DNA from: Candidatus Scalindua sp.
GTDB lineage: Bacteria > Planctomycetota > Brocadiia > Brocadiales > Scalinduaceae
Assembly: GCA_030748215.1 (NCBI GenBank)
Contig: JASMMK010000007.1
Span: 1 to 38,583, forward strand
DNA length: 38,583 nucleotides
Direction: 5' to 3'
Shown here piece after piece: positions 24,251 through 32,740 of the stretch (its first letter is position 1; each line of letters starts with the position of its first letter). The notes beneath the pieces are model-generated. The model was not told the DNA's origin, did no database searches, and was given only the letters and a program-made list of their open reading frames with translations. The translations under genes and the position numbers were made by a program.

Positions 24251-25042
24251 CTATTCATTTAAAATTTTAATCATCTGTTTGTGGATTTTTCCGTTTGAAG
24301 CAGCAATGTTTTTCATCATCAAATTGTATCTCTTCCCTTGTGCATCAGTGATCCTTCCTCCGGCTTCTGTTATTATCAGGCTACCGGCTGCGAAATCCCA
24401 TGGATTAAGTTTTAATTCCCAGTATCCGTCAAATCTTCCACAGGCAGTATAGCAAAGATCCAGTGCAGCTGATCCCGTTCTTCTGATGCCGTGGACGTTT
24501 TCATAAAAAAACTTTTTCATCTGGCCAAGACTTTTCCTCATCAATAACCCCCTCTCATAGTAAAACCCCAAAACCAGAAGTGAGCTGCTTAGTTTGCTTA
24601 CGTTAGAAACATTAATTTTTTTGTTGTTGAGAAATGCTCCTTTATTCTTTTCTGCAAAAAACAGTTCGTTTTTGAGAGGGTCAAAGACAACACCGATCAG
24701 AGGTTTTCCTCTCTTGTACAATGCGATTGATATACAGAACATGGGAAATTTATGATAGAAGTTATTTGTGCCGTCGAGCGGATCTATTACCCAGCAATAA
24801 TCAGACTTCTGTGCCTCTTCGCCGGATTCTTCTGTTAATATAGAATGGTCGGGAAATTTCTCTTTTATTATACTGATAATTTTGCTCTCAGATGCTAAAT
24901 CGGCTTCTGTTACCAGGTCGTATGTGTTTTTCTTAGTAACTGCATCGACGTTTTTAGAATAATAGCGCAGTATTATCTTTCCTGCTTCTTTAGCTGCTTT
25001 TATTGCTGTGCTTTTCATTTTTCTATTTATGGAGATTTTCAA
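24251..25042 (-). CDS. Inositol monophosphatase family protein
   Basis: A 263-residue Mg-dependent phosphatase of the IMPase/SuhB/FBPase superfamily. The metal site is complete: EE (71-72) in SILTEESGE, DPLDGT (87-92) and WDFAAG (215-220). Typical substrates are inositol-1-phosphate, fructose-1,6-bisphosphate or PAP; the last would pair naturally with the APS kinase at 5250, since PAPS use yields PAP, but this is only inference. The true start may be the second Met at residue 9 (25018), as neither has a ribosome-binding site. Downstream on the same strand as mltA, about 100 bp away. Confidence 0.9.
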   Translation of the reverse strand: MKISINRKMKSTAIKAAKEAGKIILRYYSKNVDAVTKKNTYDLVTEADLASESKIISIIKEKFPDHSILTEESGEEAQKSDYCWVIDPLDGTNNFYHKFPMFCISIALYKRGKPLIGVVFDPLKNELFFAEKNKGAFLNNKKINVSNVSKLSSSLLVLGFYYERGLLMRKSLGQMKKFFYENVHGIRRTGSAALDLCYTACGRFDGYWELKLNPWDFAAGSLIITEAGGRITDAQGKRYNLMMKNIAASNGKIHKQMIKILNE

Positions 25043-25140
25043 TAAATTGAGAAAGACTTACTAAATCTTGACCATCCCATTTCCCCTCCTTGCGAATGAG
25101 GGGATTAAGGGGTGGTTGTTTTGATCATATTGAGAGCATT

Positions 25141-26289
25141 CTATTTTTTTAGAAGATAGTAGAGCCTGCCGTATGTATTTAAATTTCCTGCCTTATACAT
25201 GGCTCTATCACCAATTCCAAAAAATACATCTGCCCTGGCTGGTGTTTTTATTGCACTTCCGGTGTCCTGGTCCAGAACAAAGAATGATTTTTCTACGTGC
25301 CATTCTTCTTTAGACCTGTTGGCGTCTCCCGGCCTTTGTGTCCCAATCGTGGCAAAGGCTAACCCGCCTGGTGGGAAGACTTTTTTGTCGGTTGCTATAC
25401 TTCGCATCGAGGTAACAGGTACACCTATAGAACCGTGAGGGACAGCATGAGGTACTTTCTTGAAGAAGATAAATCGATCGTTTTGCCTGAGATAATAATC
25501 CAGCTCATCCGGATGTCGATCAAAATATTCTATTAACACAGAAAGGGTTAGCTCCTCTTTCTGGACCTTGCTGTCACGAACTAATAACCGGCCTATACCT
25601 GTATAAGAGTGTCCTGAATCTCCGGCATATCCGACATACACTTTTTCACCTGACGGAAGCCTGATCTGGCCGGAGCCTTGAACGTGGATGAGATATGCTT
25701 CCAGCTTTGATTTGAGGTAGGCAATCTCAGTACCACGTAGCAGATTGCGCTCCTCAATTTCACGGCGCGTAAAATACGGCTTTTTGAAATCTGCCGGTTT
25801 CTCATAGAGTGGGTAGCGAAATGTTTCTGTGGGCGTTAAACTTCCGTCGTAAATGGGAGTTCCGTAACCGGTAAAATGTACCTCTCCATTGTACAAAGTT
25901 CCAACAGCTTGAAATACCCTGAAGTTTTTAGAGACAAATTCATTCAACTCCTGTGAATTATTACACCGAATGTATCCATCCCGGAAAAGCTTTAAAGTTT
26001 CTGTCTGTTTCTCAGGAGTGAAACCTATCGAGCTGAAAGTGCTCGGGTATGGCTTTATATTCTTAAAGTATTCCAGGCTGTTACTTATGGATTGTAGTAA
26101 AAGGTCCTTGTCGTAATCATCTCTAAAATCAGGAAATTGTTCCGGATTTGAGATCTCAGACAGTCCAAGTCCAGGTTTCATTGGCAATAGAAGAGGTTTT
26201 TTTACCGCAGAGGAGCAACTTGTCTGTAGAATAACAAATAACATTGCTGCTGCCAATAAAAGGTTAAGACTGTTATTTCTCGGTTTCAT
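25141..26289 (-). CDS. mltA: Membrane-bound lytic murein transglycosylase MltA
   Basis: Cleaves the MurNAc-GlcNAc bond of peptidoglycan with 1,6-anhydro product formation, anchored in the outer membrane. The start at 26289 (MKPRNNSLNLLLAAAML) gives a 382-residue lipoprotein with lipobox LQTSC; AAAGGAG precedes it. An open frame extends to 26406 but lacks a signal. The MltA domain shows AYLIHVQGSGQIRLPSGEKV and YVGYAGDSGHSYTGIGR. The C-terminal 3D domain has DQDTGSAIK and ARADVFFGIGDRA, which includes the catalytic Asp region of E. coli MltA. Its presence implies a peptidoglycan sacculus and outer membrane. Confidence 0.93.
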   Translation of the reverse strand: MKPRNNSLNLLLAAAMLFVILQTSCSSAVKKPLLLPMKPGLGLSEISNPEQFPDFRDDYDKDLLLQSISNSLEYFKNIKPYPSTFSSIGFTPEKQTETLKLFRDGYIRCNNSQELNEFVSKNFRVFQAVGTLYNGEVHFTGYGTPIYDGSLTPTETFRYPLYEKPADFKKPYFTRREIEERNLLRGTEIAYLKSKLEAYLIHVQGSGQIRLPSGEKVYVGYAGDSGHSYTGIGRLLVRDSKVQKEELTLSVLIEYFDRHPDELDYYLRQNDRFIFFKKVPHAVPHGSIGVPVTSMRSIATDKKVFPPGGLAFATIGTQRPGDANRSKEEWHVEKSFFVLDQDTGSAIKTPARADVFFGIGDRAMYKAGNLNTYGRLYYLLKK

Positions 26290-26488
26290 TAAATTATTGC
26301 TCCTTTTTCTGGAAAATGTAATGACTAAATCTCTTTCCGATTGACATTGGACAATCGACCATAATTTATTTATTATAATACCATAGCTCGGCATACCCGC
26401 AATCAAATTAAAAACAATTTAGAGGTTCCCGCCTAACAAGCTGGCGGACAGGCACGGATTTTAAAACTTTTTCCGGAGGATTAAATCC

Positions 26489-28036
26489 ATGATGCGAAAA
26501 TTAATTGTTGTATTAGCTTTATGTTCGGTTACTTTGTATGGATGTGTTACTAATCCGGTTACCGGTAAACGTGAGCTGGTATTGGTGCCAAAGTCTTATG
26601 AACTTCAGATAGGTAGCAAACAGTATCTACCCAGCCGCCAGATGCAGGGTGGAGACTATGTGGTTGACCCGGATCTGACTAAATATGTGAGTGGCGTGGG
26701 TCAGAGGTTGGCCGCAGTAAGTGACCGCAAACTGCCTTATGAATTCGTGGTTCTTAACAACTCTGTTCCCAATGCCTGGGCTCTGCCGGGAGGAAAGATA
26801 GCAATTAATCGTGGGTTGTTGACAGAACTGAATAACGAAGCTGAGTTGGCAGCGGTTTTGGGGCATGAGATAGTACATGCTGCGGCAAGGCACGGAGCGA
26901 AGGGAATGGAACGCGGAATTCTGTTGCAGGGAGCTGTGGCGGTAGCCGGTATCGCTTCACGCGGCAGCAATTACGAGAATCTCGCTGTGCGAGGCTCCCA
27001 AACTGCAGCAGGTTTGATCAACCAGAAATATGGACGAAATGCTGAGAGTGAATCTGATCTCTATGGTATGAAGTATATGTCACGTGCCGGGTATGATCCA
27101 AGGGCCGCTATTAGCCTGCAGGAAGTATTTTTACGGTTATCAGAAGGAAATGAACCTGACTGGTTGTCCGGACTGTTTTCAAGCCATCCACCATCACAAC
27201 AACGGATAGAAGCAAATCGTGCTACAGCCAAAACACTGCCGGAGTCTGGCGAGTTGGGTGTCCAGCGCTATAAAGATATGATTGCACGCATGATACGGAC
27301 TAAAGATGATTACCACGCATTTGACATGGGGAGTAAAGCACTCAGTGAAGGAAAAGCCAAAGAAGCTTTGTCTCTTGCACAACAGGCAATTCTCGGTGAG
27401 CCCAATGAAGGACGATTCCATGCCCTGGTTGGAGATGTCTACATGGAACAGCAACAATATCAGAATGCCCTGACAAGTTACAACAAGGCAGTGGAACTTG
27501 ACAGCGAATTCTTCTATTTTTATGTTCAGCGCGGTTTAAACAAACAGAAACTGGGGGATCAGCAGGGGGCTCGTACCGATCTTGAGAGAAGTACTAAACT
27601 TCTTCCTACCGCACCGGCATTAAATGCTCTTGGTAAAATGTCCCTGGCGCATGGGAATCTGCCGGAAGCCATGCAATATTTTAAAGATGCTTCTGCTTCT
27701 AATTCAGAACCGGGAAGAGAGGCGGCTCGGTCGTTTGTGATGCTTGACTTACATCAAAATCCGGGCAGTCACATAAAGACACGTGTCAATCTGGATCAGA
27801 AGCGATATGTTGTTATCACGGTTACCAATCCTACTCTAATATCAGTCAGCGACGTGAAAGTGAAGATTCTCTATCCGGATATACAGGGTAAGGCACTGGA
27901 AATGGTAAAAGATGTAAGCGGTATTCTCTCTTCCGGAGAGTCAACTATTCTGGAGACTGGAATTGGACCTGTTGATGATTCTAATACGCTAAGATATATG
28001 AGGGCAAACGTATTCAAGGCTAATGTGGTGAAATAA
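26489..28036 (+). CDS. M48 metallopeptidase lipoprotein with TPR repeats (BepA-like)
   Basis: A 515-residue lipoprotein (lipobox LYGC, Cys19) with an M48 zinc peptidase domain. The zinc motif HEIVH is His126-Glu127-His130, and the third ligand is in ESESD (186-190). TPR repeats follow from about 305 to 430 (KEALSLAQQAILGEPNEGR, NALTSYNKAVELDSEFF), then a beta-rich tail of about 90 residues. The layout is that of periplasmic BepA-type proteases, which check outer-membrane protein assembly. AGGAGG (GGAGGA) lies 8 bases before ATG 26489. The next gene starts 2 bp after its stop, so the two are translationally coupled. Confidence 0.92.
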   Translation: MMRKLIVVLALCSVTLYGCVTNPVTGKRELVLVPKSYELQIGSKQYLPSRQMQGGDYVVDPDLTKYVSGVGQRLAAVSDRKLPYEFVVLNNSVPNAWALPGGKIAINRGLLTELNNEAELAAVLGHEIVHAAARHGAKGMERGILLQGAVAVAGIASRGSNYENLAVRGSQTAAGLINQKYGRNAESESDLYGMKYMSRAGYDPRAAISLQEVFLRLSEGNEPDWLSGLFSSHPPSQQRIEANRATAKTLPESGELGVQRYKDMIARMIRTKDDYHAFDMGSKALSEGKAKEALSLAQQAILGEPNEGRFHALVGDVYMEQQQYQNALTSYNKAVELDSEFFYFYVQRGLNKQKLGDQQGARTDLERSTKLLPTAPALNALGKMSLAHGNLPEAMQYFKDASASNSEPGREAARSFVMLDLHQNPGSHIKTRVNLDQKRYVVITVTNPTLISVSDVKVKILYPDIQGKALEMVKDVSGILSSGESTILETGIGPVDDSNTLRYMRANVFKANVVK

Positions 28037-28038
28037 TC

Positions 28039-29187
28039 ATGAAAAAAACAATCCTTTTCCTGGTAATAGTTCTGCTGTTTTCCTGTCCGTCAATACAGGC
28101 CAAAATGTCTATGAGAATAATTTCCAGGAACATACAGTCGCATGAAGAAAGAGTAGATACCGATAATGAAGAGAAAAAAGATCCAACAAAGTCTGCAGAG
28201 GTAGAAGAGGCAAAAGAGGCGGCGAAGGTAACAGAAGCAACAAAGGTAGTAGAAGCGACAGAGGTTTCAGAAGCAATTGAGGCAGTGGAAGCAACTGAGA
28301 AAGAAGAGGTAGCAGGGGCAACTGAGGTAATAGAAGAAACTGAGGTGGCAGAAGCAGCAAAGGTAGTAGAAGTGACTGAGACTTCAGAAACGTTTGAGGC
28401 AGCAGGCAAGAGGCAAGAGACAGCAGAGGTAGAAGAGATAAAAGAGGCGGATGAGATAACAGAAGCAACAGTGGTAAAAGAGGCCAAAGAGGCCAAAGAG
28501 GTCAAAGAGATAGAAAGGGCGGATCCCGTTGATTATGAAGCGTTAGGGCTTCGTTCTGCAGAATTAAACCCAAATGATTATCCGGATGAAGTCATAGCCC
28601 TGCTTGAACCCTATAAAAACAACGAGAACAACAACAGCGTTTTATTCTATAGCAGTCTGGGATTAGCTTATAAAAGCACAGGCAGGCTTAAAGCAGCAAT
28701 TGCTGCATACAAGCATGCATTAAAATTAGTGCCAAGTGTGCCAGCTCCTTCAATTCAATATAATTTAGGGATTGCATATTATTATAATAATGAATTACAT
28801 AAATCATTTAGCTGTTTTCTAAATAGTTCTGCACAAAGACCCGACCACCTCGGTACAGAAAAATGGATTAAACAACTTGCTGATGAATTAGACATATATA
28901 AGGTTCCCAATACCAGCAAGTTGCAGTTAGTTGTTAACCAGAAGATAAGCGTTAACAGAAAAAAAGATGATAGGGAATCAAGGCTCAGGATGTATTTGAC
29001 GCAAGACGGTGGCTGTATCCAGGAACTGTCAGTTAAGGATAAAATATATTCATACGGTATTGACAGTGATATTAAGAGACCGGTAGATTATATAATCATT
29101 GATAATGATGGTGATGGGTCTTTTGATAGTGTTGTAAATAATAAAGGCAAATTTGGTGTGCCGACATGGGCGTATAATCCTGACTAG
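28039..29187 (+). CDS. Exported protein: Glu/Ala/Val-rich repeat region plus TPR and Ca-loop-like tail
   Basis: A 382-residue protein with a signal peptide (1-21, ending SIQA). Residues about 50-160 are almost only E, A, V, T, K and I in imperfect 6- to 9-residue units of the type (K/T)(V/E)xEA(T/K)E, a long low-complexity stretch likely to be a helical or coiled-coil spacer. Two TPR-like repeats follow (about 195-280, GLAYKSTGRLKAAIAAYKHAL and YNLGIAYYYNNELHKSFSCF, each under one repeat). The C-terminus has DNDGDGSFD (355-363), an EF-hand/dockerin-like calcium loop. It begins 2 bp after the M48 gene and is probably its functional partner. No known family covers the whole protein. Confidence 0.75.
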   Translation: MKKTILFLVIVLLFSCPSIQAKMSMRIISRNIQSHEERVDTDNEEKKDPTKSAEVEEAKEAAKVTEATKVVEATEVSEAIEAVEATEKEEVAGATEVIEETEVAEAAKVVEVTETSETFEAAGKRQETAEVEEIKEADEITEATVVKEAKEAKEVKEIERADPVDYEALGLRSAELNPNDYPDEVIALLEPYKNNENNNSVLFYSSLGLAYKSTGRLKAAIAAYKHALKLVPSVPAPSIQYNLGIAYYYNNELHKSFSCFLNSSAQRPDHLGTEKWIKQLADELDIYKVPNTSKLQLVVNQKISVNRKKDDRESRLRMYLTQDGGCIQELSVKDKIYSYGIDSDIKRPVDYIIIDNDGDGSFDSVVNNKGKFGVPTWAYNPD

Positions 29188-29331
29188 ACCGTTGGCGTGG
29201 AATGTTAAAAGAGGAAAATGGGTTACGCGTTACCCGCCTGGCTTCACCATTCTAGCAGGCGAGTTGCGAGTTAGGATTTAAAAACAGTAAAGGGTAGTTG
29301 GTAGTGGAATAGTAAGAGAAAAGGGTTGAAT

Positions 29332-29949
29332 ATGAAAGTAGGAACAAAACTAAAAATCCAGATTGAAGGTTCCAAGGCGAAGTTAGAAAGTGAATTGATG
29401 GGTATAGAAGATAATCAGTTCCTGTTAATCAAGATGCCTCCCATTTATACGGTAATCAATGCTTCAAAATTTATGTACAAGGGGAAAACTATTTTTGTCA
29501 GATATCAGACTAAGGGTTCTGTCTTTGGTTTTCAAACCCACATAATAGCCTTTGATTCAGATACTGAAAAAACTATTTCCGTCGCTTACCCGAATGAAAT
29601 TGAGAACTATGACCTTCGCAAAAACAGAAGAATTGATTGCTATCTGCCTGTCAATGTAATAGTTGAAGATCACGTAGTACATGGTGGTATTATAAACATC
29701 AGTGAAGAAGGTTGTTTGATCGTCATAGATCCGGCAGAATCTGAAAGTAGTAAAGATCTACTTAAAATAAATGATGATATAAATATGAGTTTTCAATTAC
29801 CTGGAGTAGGAGAAGACTTATATGTGACAGCCATACAGAAAAATCTCGTGATGAGTATGGAAGGCATTCGCATCGGTATTCAGTTTGTTGATATGGACCT
29901 TAAAGTACAGGCAAAGCTTCATAACTTTATCGCAAAAGCCGTAATTTAG
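29332..29949 (+). CDS. YcgR-like PilZ protein with N-terminal PilZN domain
   Basis: A 205-residue cytosolic protein in two beta-barrel parts. Residues 1 to about 95 resemble the YcgR/PilZN domain (LKIQIEGSKAKLESELMG, FQTHIIAFDS), and the C-terminal PilZ domain begins with RKNRRIDCYLP and continues NISEEGC. Both c-di-GMP-binding motifs (RxxxR and NxSxxG) are present. YcgR acts as a flagellar brake when c-di-GMP is high, but no flagellar genes lie here. The ATG at 29332 has AAAGGG at 5-6 bases; an upstream TTG at 29326 is less likely. Confidence 0.85.
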   Translation: MKVGTKLKIQIEGSKAKLESELMGIEDNQFLLIKMPPIYTVINASKFMYKGKTIFVRYQTKGSVFGFQTHIIAFDSDTEKTISVAYPNEIENYDLRKNRRIDCYLPVNVIVEDHVVHGGIINISEEGCLIVIDPAESESSKDLLKINDDINMSFQLPGVGEDLYVTAIQKNLVMSMEGIRIGIQFVDMDLKVQAKLHNFIAKAVI

Positions 29950-30008
29950 TTTCATTGTGGTTTTGTTTAATTGTCTTTTCAACCCCTATATTTTATAATT
30001 CCTTAATC

Positions 30009-30037
30009 CTTGTCCTCGGCGCTTTTTGTCCGGGGAG
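30009..30037 (-). repeat. GAGGACAAG dispersed repeat, copy B (inverted)
   Basis: CTTGTCCTCGGCGC followed by TTTTTGTCCGGGGAG; this is the reverse complement of copy A at 22552-22580 with one mismatch. It lies 32 bases before the pseudouridine synthase gene. Confidence 0.85.
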
Positions 30038-30068
30038 TATTTGTTCGTGAAAATCCGTGGCAAAAATA

Positions 30069-30743
30069 ATGTCTCACATATTTAATATTACACAAGAGGT
30101 TCTGCCGCCACCAATAGGCGACATTGAGTACGTCTACAATGATGAACAGATCATTATAGTAGACAAACCGGCAAATATGCTGTCAGTGCCCGGCAGGACT
30201 CCTGACAAACAGGACTGCCTCATTCACCGTGTCCAAAAGCGTTTTCCTGAAGCACGTATAGTTCACAGATTGGATTTTTCCACTTCCGGTCTCATGGTTA
30301 TTGCACAAAACCGGGAATCGCACCGTGAGCTGAGCCGCCAGTTTGAAAACCGGGAAACCGAGAAAACTTATGTCGCAAAAGTTTTTGGTCAACCCGAGCA
30401 GACATCCGGTGTGCTTGATCAACCAATGCGATGCGATTGGGAGCGGAGGCCTCTACAGATTGTTGATCATAAACTGGGGAAAGAGGCGCTGACGCACTGG
30501 AAAATTATTGAACGATTTGAAAACAGTTGCCTTCTGGAATTGTCTCCTGTAACGGGTCGCACACACCAGCTTCGTGTGCATATGCAGGCCATGGGGCATC
30601 CTATTCTTGGCGATGAGCTTTATGCCCATGAAGAAGCACACTCAATGGCTGACCGCCTTAACCTGCATGCTAAAGAACTGATTATCAACCATCCTGTAGA
30701 AAACAACCGTATGGTTTTTTCAAGTACCTGCAAACCTTTTTGA
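30069..30743 (+). CDS. RluA-family pseudouridine synthase
   Basis: Isomerises uridine to pseudouridine in rRNA or tRNA. The start is set at ATG 30069 (MSHIFNITQEV), giving 224 residues; a GTG at 30057 lies in a dispersed CCGTGG repeat. The catalytic motif is VHRLDFSTSGLM (Asp69 by this start), and VDKPANMLSVPG, EKTYVAKVFG and GRTHQLRVHMQAMGHPILGD are all standard. It lacks the N-terminal S4 domain of RluC and RluD, so it resembles the small RluA type that acts on 23S U746 and tRNA U32. Target not determined. No strong ribosome-binding site. Confidence 0.9.
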   Translation: MSHIFNITQEVLPPPIGDIEYVYNDEQIIIVDKPANMLSVPGRTPDKQDCLIHRVQKRFPEARIVHRLDFSTSGLMVIAQNRESHRELSRQFENRETEKTYVAKVFGQPEQTSGVLDQPMRCDWERRPLQIVDHKLGKEALTHWKIIERFENSCLLELSPVTGRTHQLRVHMQAMGHPILGDELYAHEEAHSMADRLNLHAKELIINHPVENNRMVFSSTCKPF

Positions 30744-30903
30744 AATAAGTGCCTAAAGTGAGCTAAAGATCAAAGTGACTAAAGTGATAGTAGTCAATGG
30801 TCATTCGTAATTCTAAAATCGTAATTCGTAAATCTTCATGTCTTTTGCCTTTAACATCAGTGTCTATCTGTGGCTAAGTTTGTAGTTAGTTATTTGTCAA
30901 TGC
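30744..30903. other. Intergenic repeat mosaic (160 bp)
   Basis: Holds AAGTGCCTAAAGTGAGC (from 30747), AAGTGACTAAAGT (30773-30785), GTAATTCGTAAATC-like words and GCCTTTAACATCAGTGT (about 30846-30862). The last is identical at about 32703-32719. No gene or terminator hairpin was seen. Confidence 0.6.
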
Positions 30904-32292
30904 TCAATGACTCCTTTGAATCCGCTCTTTAGATTTTCCCAAAAGATAATATCCCATCATAACGATGAAATTGCAGAATAGCCCTATTATAAGCCCGTCA
31001 AGGCCTGCGGGGTTTTTCAGGACAAAATTCCAAATTGCTACTCCCAGCGCACCTGATACAGCGCCTGCAATAAAATGCCTTACATCTGTTTTAAGCCCAA
31101 GTATTGCCAGGGCCAACGGCACAAGGATGATTGGTGACCAGAAATTGTAAGAGTATAGTAATATATCAAGTATGCTCTTAATTTTTACCGCAAATATTAC
31201 CGCGATTACTCCGGTAAAAAGATTTATTAAGCGCACAAAAAGGAGCTCTCTTGACACCGACATTTTCTTTTTCCTCAAAGGTTCTACCACGTCATGGGTA
31301 ATTGCAACTGATGCGGAGTTGAGAAATGAATCCGCCGAAGACATGACTATCGATATGACTCCCGCGATAACCAGCCCTTTAAGTCCAACCGGGAGCACGG
31401 TACTTATAACAAAAGGCATGGCGCTGTTTGGGTCTAAATCCGGTTTAATGGTAAGAGCTACAATTCCGATAAAACCGGTTACTGCAAAAAACGGAAAGGA
31501 AAATATGCCGCTGAATAAAGTTCCTTTAACTGTATGTAATGACTTTTTGGAAAGGAAGAGCCTTTGCACATAAGGGGGAACAAGGGTTTCACCAAAAACG
31601 AAGGCGAGAAAAAGTGCTATAAATTGTGCCATTGTCTTACCTGTGCCCGGAAATGTAAAATGGGTGCTCGGCACGGAATCTATCATGGCGCTCCAGCCTC
31701 CCACGTGATTAATACCGAGTATTAGCGTTAACGGTATTCCTATCGCAAGTATTACAAACTGAACCACATCTGTTAAGACTACGGACCGCATTCCGCCTAC
31801 CGTTGAATAGGCGATGACAATGCCGCAACCAATGAGTATGCTGTGAAATCGTGGTATACCCAAGAAGACATTAAAAATATACCCTGTAGCGCCTACCTAT
31901 GCTCCCAGAATTCCGGCACAAACCGCAAAAGCCATAATCCCCGAAACGACCATGCCCGTTGTGCCGTAATTCTTTCTCATTATGTCACCCACTGAAATAG
32001 CGTCGGGATATTTCCCCATCCTGGGCGCAATAAAAGAAGCAACAAGTATCTCTTTTAAACTAAAACCCCACAATGCAAATATATTTACAATGCCGAATAG
32101 AAAGACCTTTTCGGCATTTCCCATGGAGAACCCTCCTCCAATAAAGGAAGCGGACAAGGTTGCAAATATAATAAATGTTCCATATGATCTACCTGCAACC
32201 GAAAACTGAGTTAAGTTTTTTACTCCCTTGCCGCCCCATATGCCTAGCGCGAATATACAAACTAAATAGGCAACCACAATTATCTGATCCAT
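30904..32292 (-). pseudogene. Sodium:solute symporter interrupted by an in-frame amber codon
   Basis: A member of the sodium:solute symporter (SSS) family, about 463 codons, read from ATG 32292 (GGAAG 6 bases upstream). The frame is uninterrupted except for TAG at 31897-31899: the N-terminal part ends FAVCAGILGA, and the C-terminal part resumes in the same frame with VGATGYIFN. Homologues carry Gln at this spot (GAQxGA), so a CAG-to-TAG change is the simplest cause. The first piece has the expected opening (MDQIIVVAYLVCIF, QFSVAGRSYG) and the second contains GGMRSVVLTDVVQF and SSADSFLNSASV, a sodium-site region. Only one lesion is present, so loss is recent or an assembly error. Confidence 0.85.
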
Positions 32293-32740
32293 AGAATCTT
32301 CCTTTATAAATTTTGTTTAGTTGGCCAGTCTGAATTTAAGATTTCTTGATACGATAAACTATAAAATATTTCGAAAAAAACAACATGGTAAAAACAGGTG
32401 TGAAGTATACTTGGTAAGGGGTTGGACAAAAAGTGAAAATAGTGGGTTCGCTTCGCCGGACTGGAAGCGCCGAGGACAAGCGAGGACAAGCGAGGACAAG
32501 AAGAAAGACTGAGGACAAATCTCCTAAATAGCCAGTTATTCAGCGGATTTGGCAATACTTCCATTTTCGCTAAATGGATACAACTGGTGAGTGGAAGCCT
32601 GAGGCGTTCCGCTACAATCCTTGTTTATCCTGTTATCCCGTCTAGCCTTTCGTCTTTAACCTATATGCACGTCGTGCATACTTTCTTGCTCTTTGCCTTT
32701 CGCCTTTAACATCAGTGTTTGATCCGTGCTTTATCCGTGG
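32293..32740. other. Non-coding gap (448 bp) with repeats
   Basis: Contains GAGGACAAG repeat copy C with a 3x10 tandem expansion (32455-32500) and a mosaic of GCCTTTAACATCAGTGT and ATCCGTGGTTAAATT words at about 32700-32746. Short ORFs in all frames overlap these repeats and show no protein character. Confidence 0.6.
32455..32500 (+). repeat. GAGGACAAG dispersed repeat, copy C, with 10-mer tandem expansion
   Basis: CGCCGGACTGGAAGC and GCCGAGGACAAG are followed by two more exact CGAGGACAAG units (three in 32471-32500). TGAGGACAAA at about 32509-32518 may be a decayed fourth. Confidence 0.88.

Noticed and set aside
28020-28505. Long minus-strand ORFs rich in Ser/Ala/Thr or Leu/Pro
   Set aside because: They are the antisense of the Glu/Ala-rich repeat in the plus-strand gene; low-complexity DNA keeps all frames open.
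32304-32564. Short ORFs in the gap after the first symporter
   Set aside because: They overlap the 10-mer tandem repeat on both strands and have no family features.
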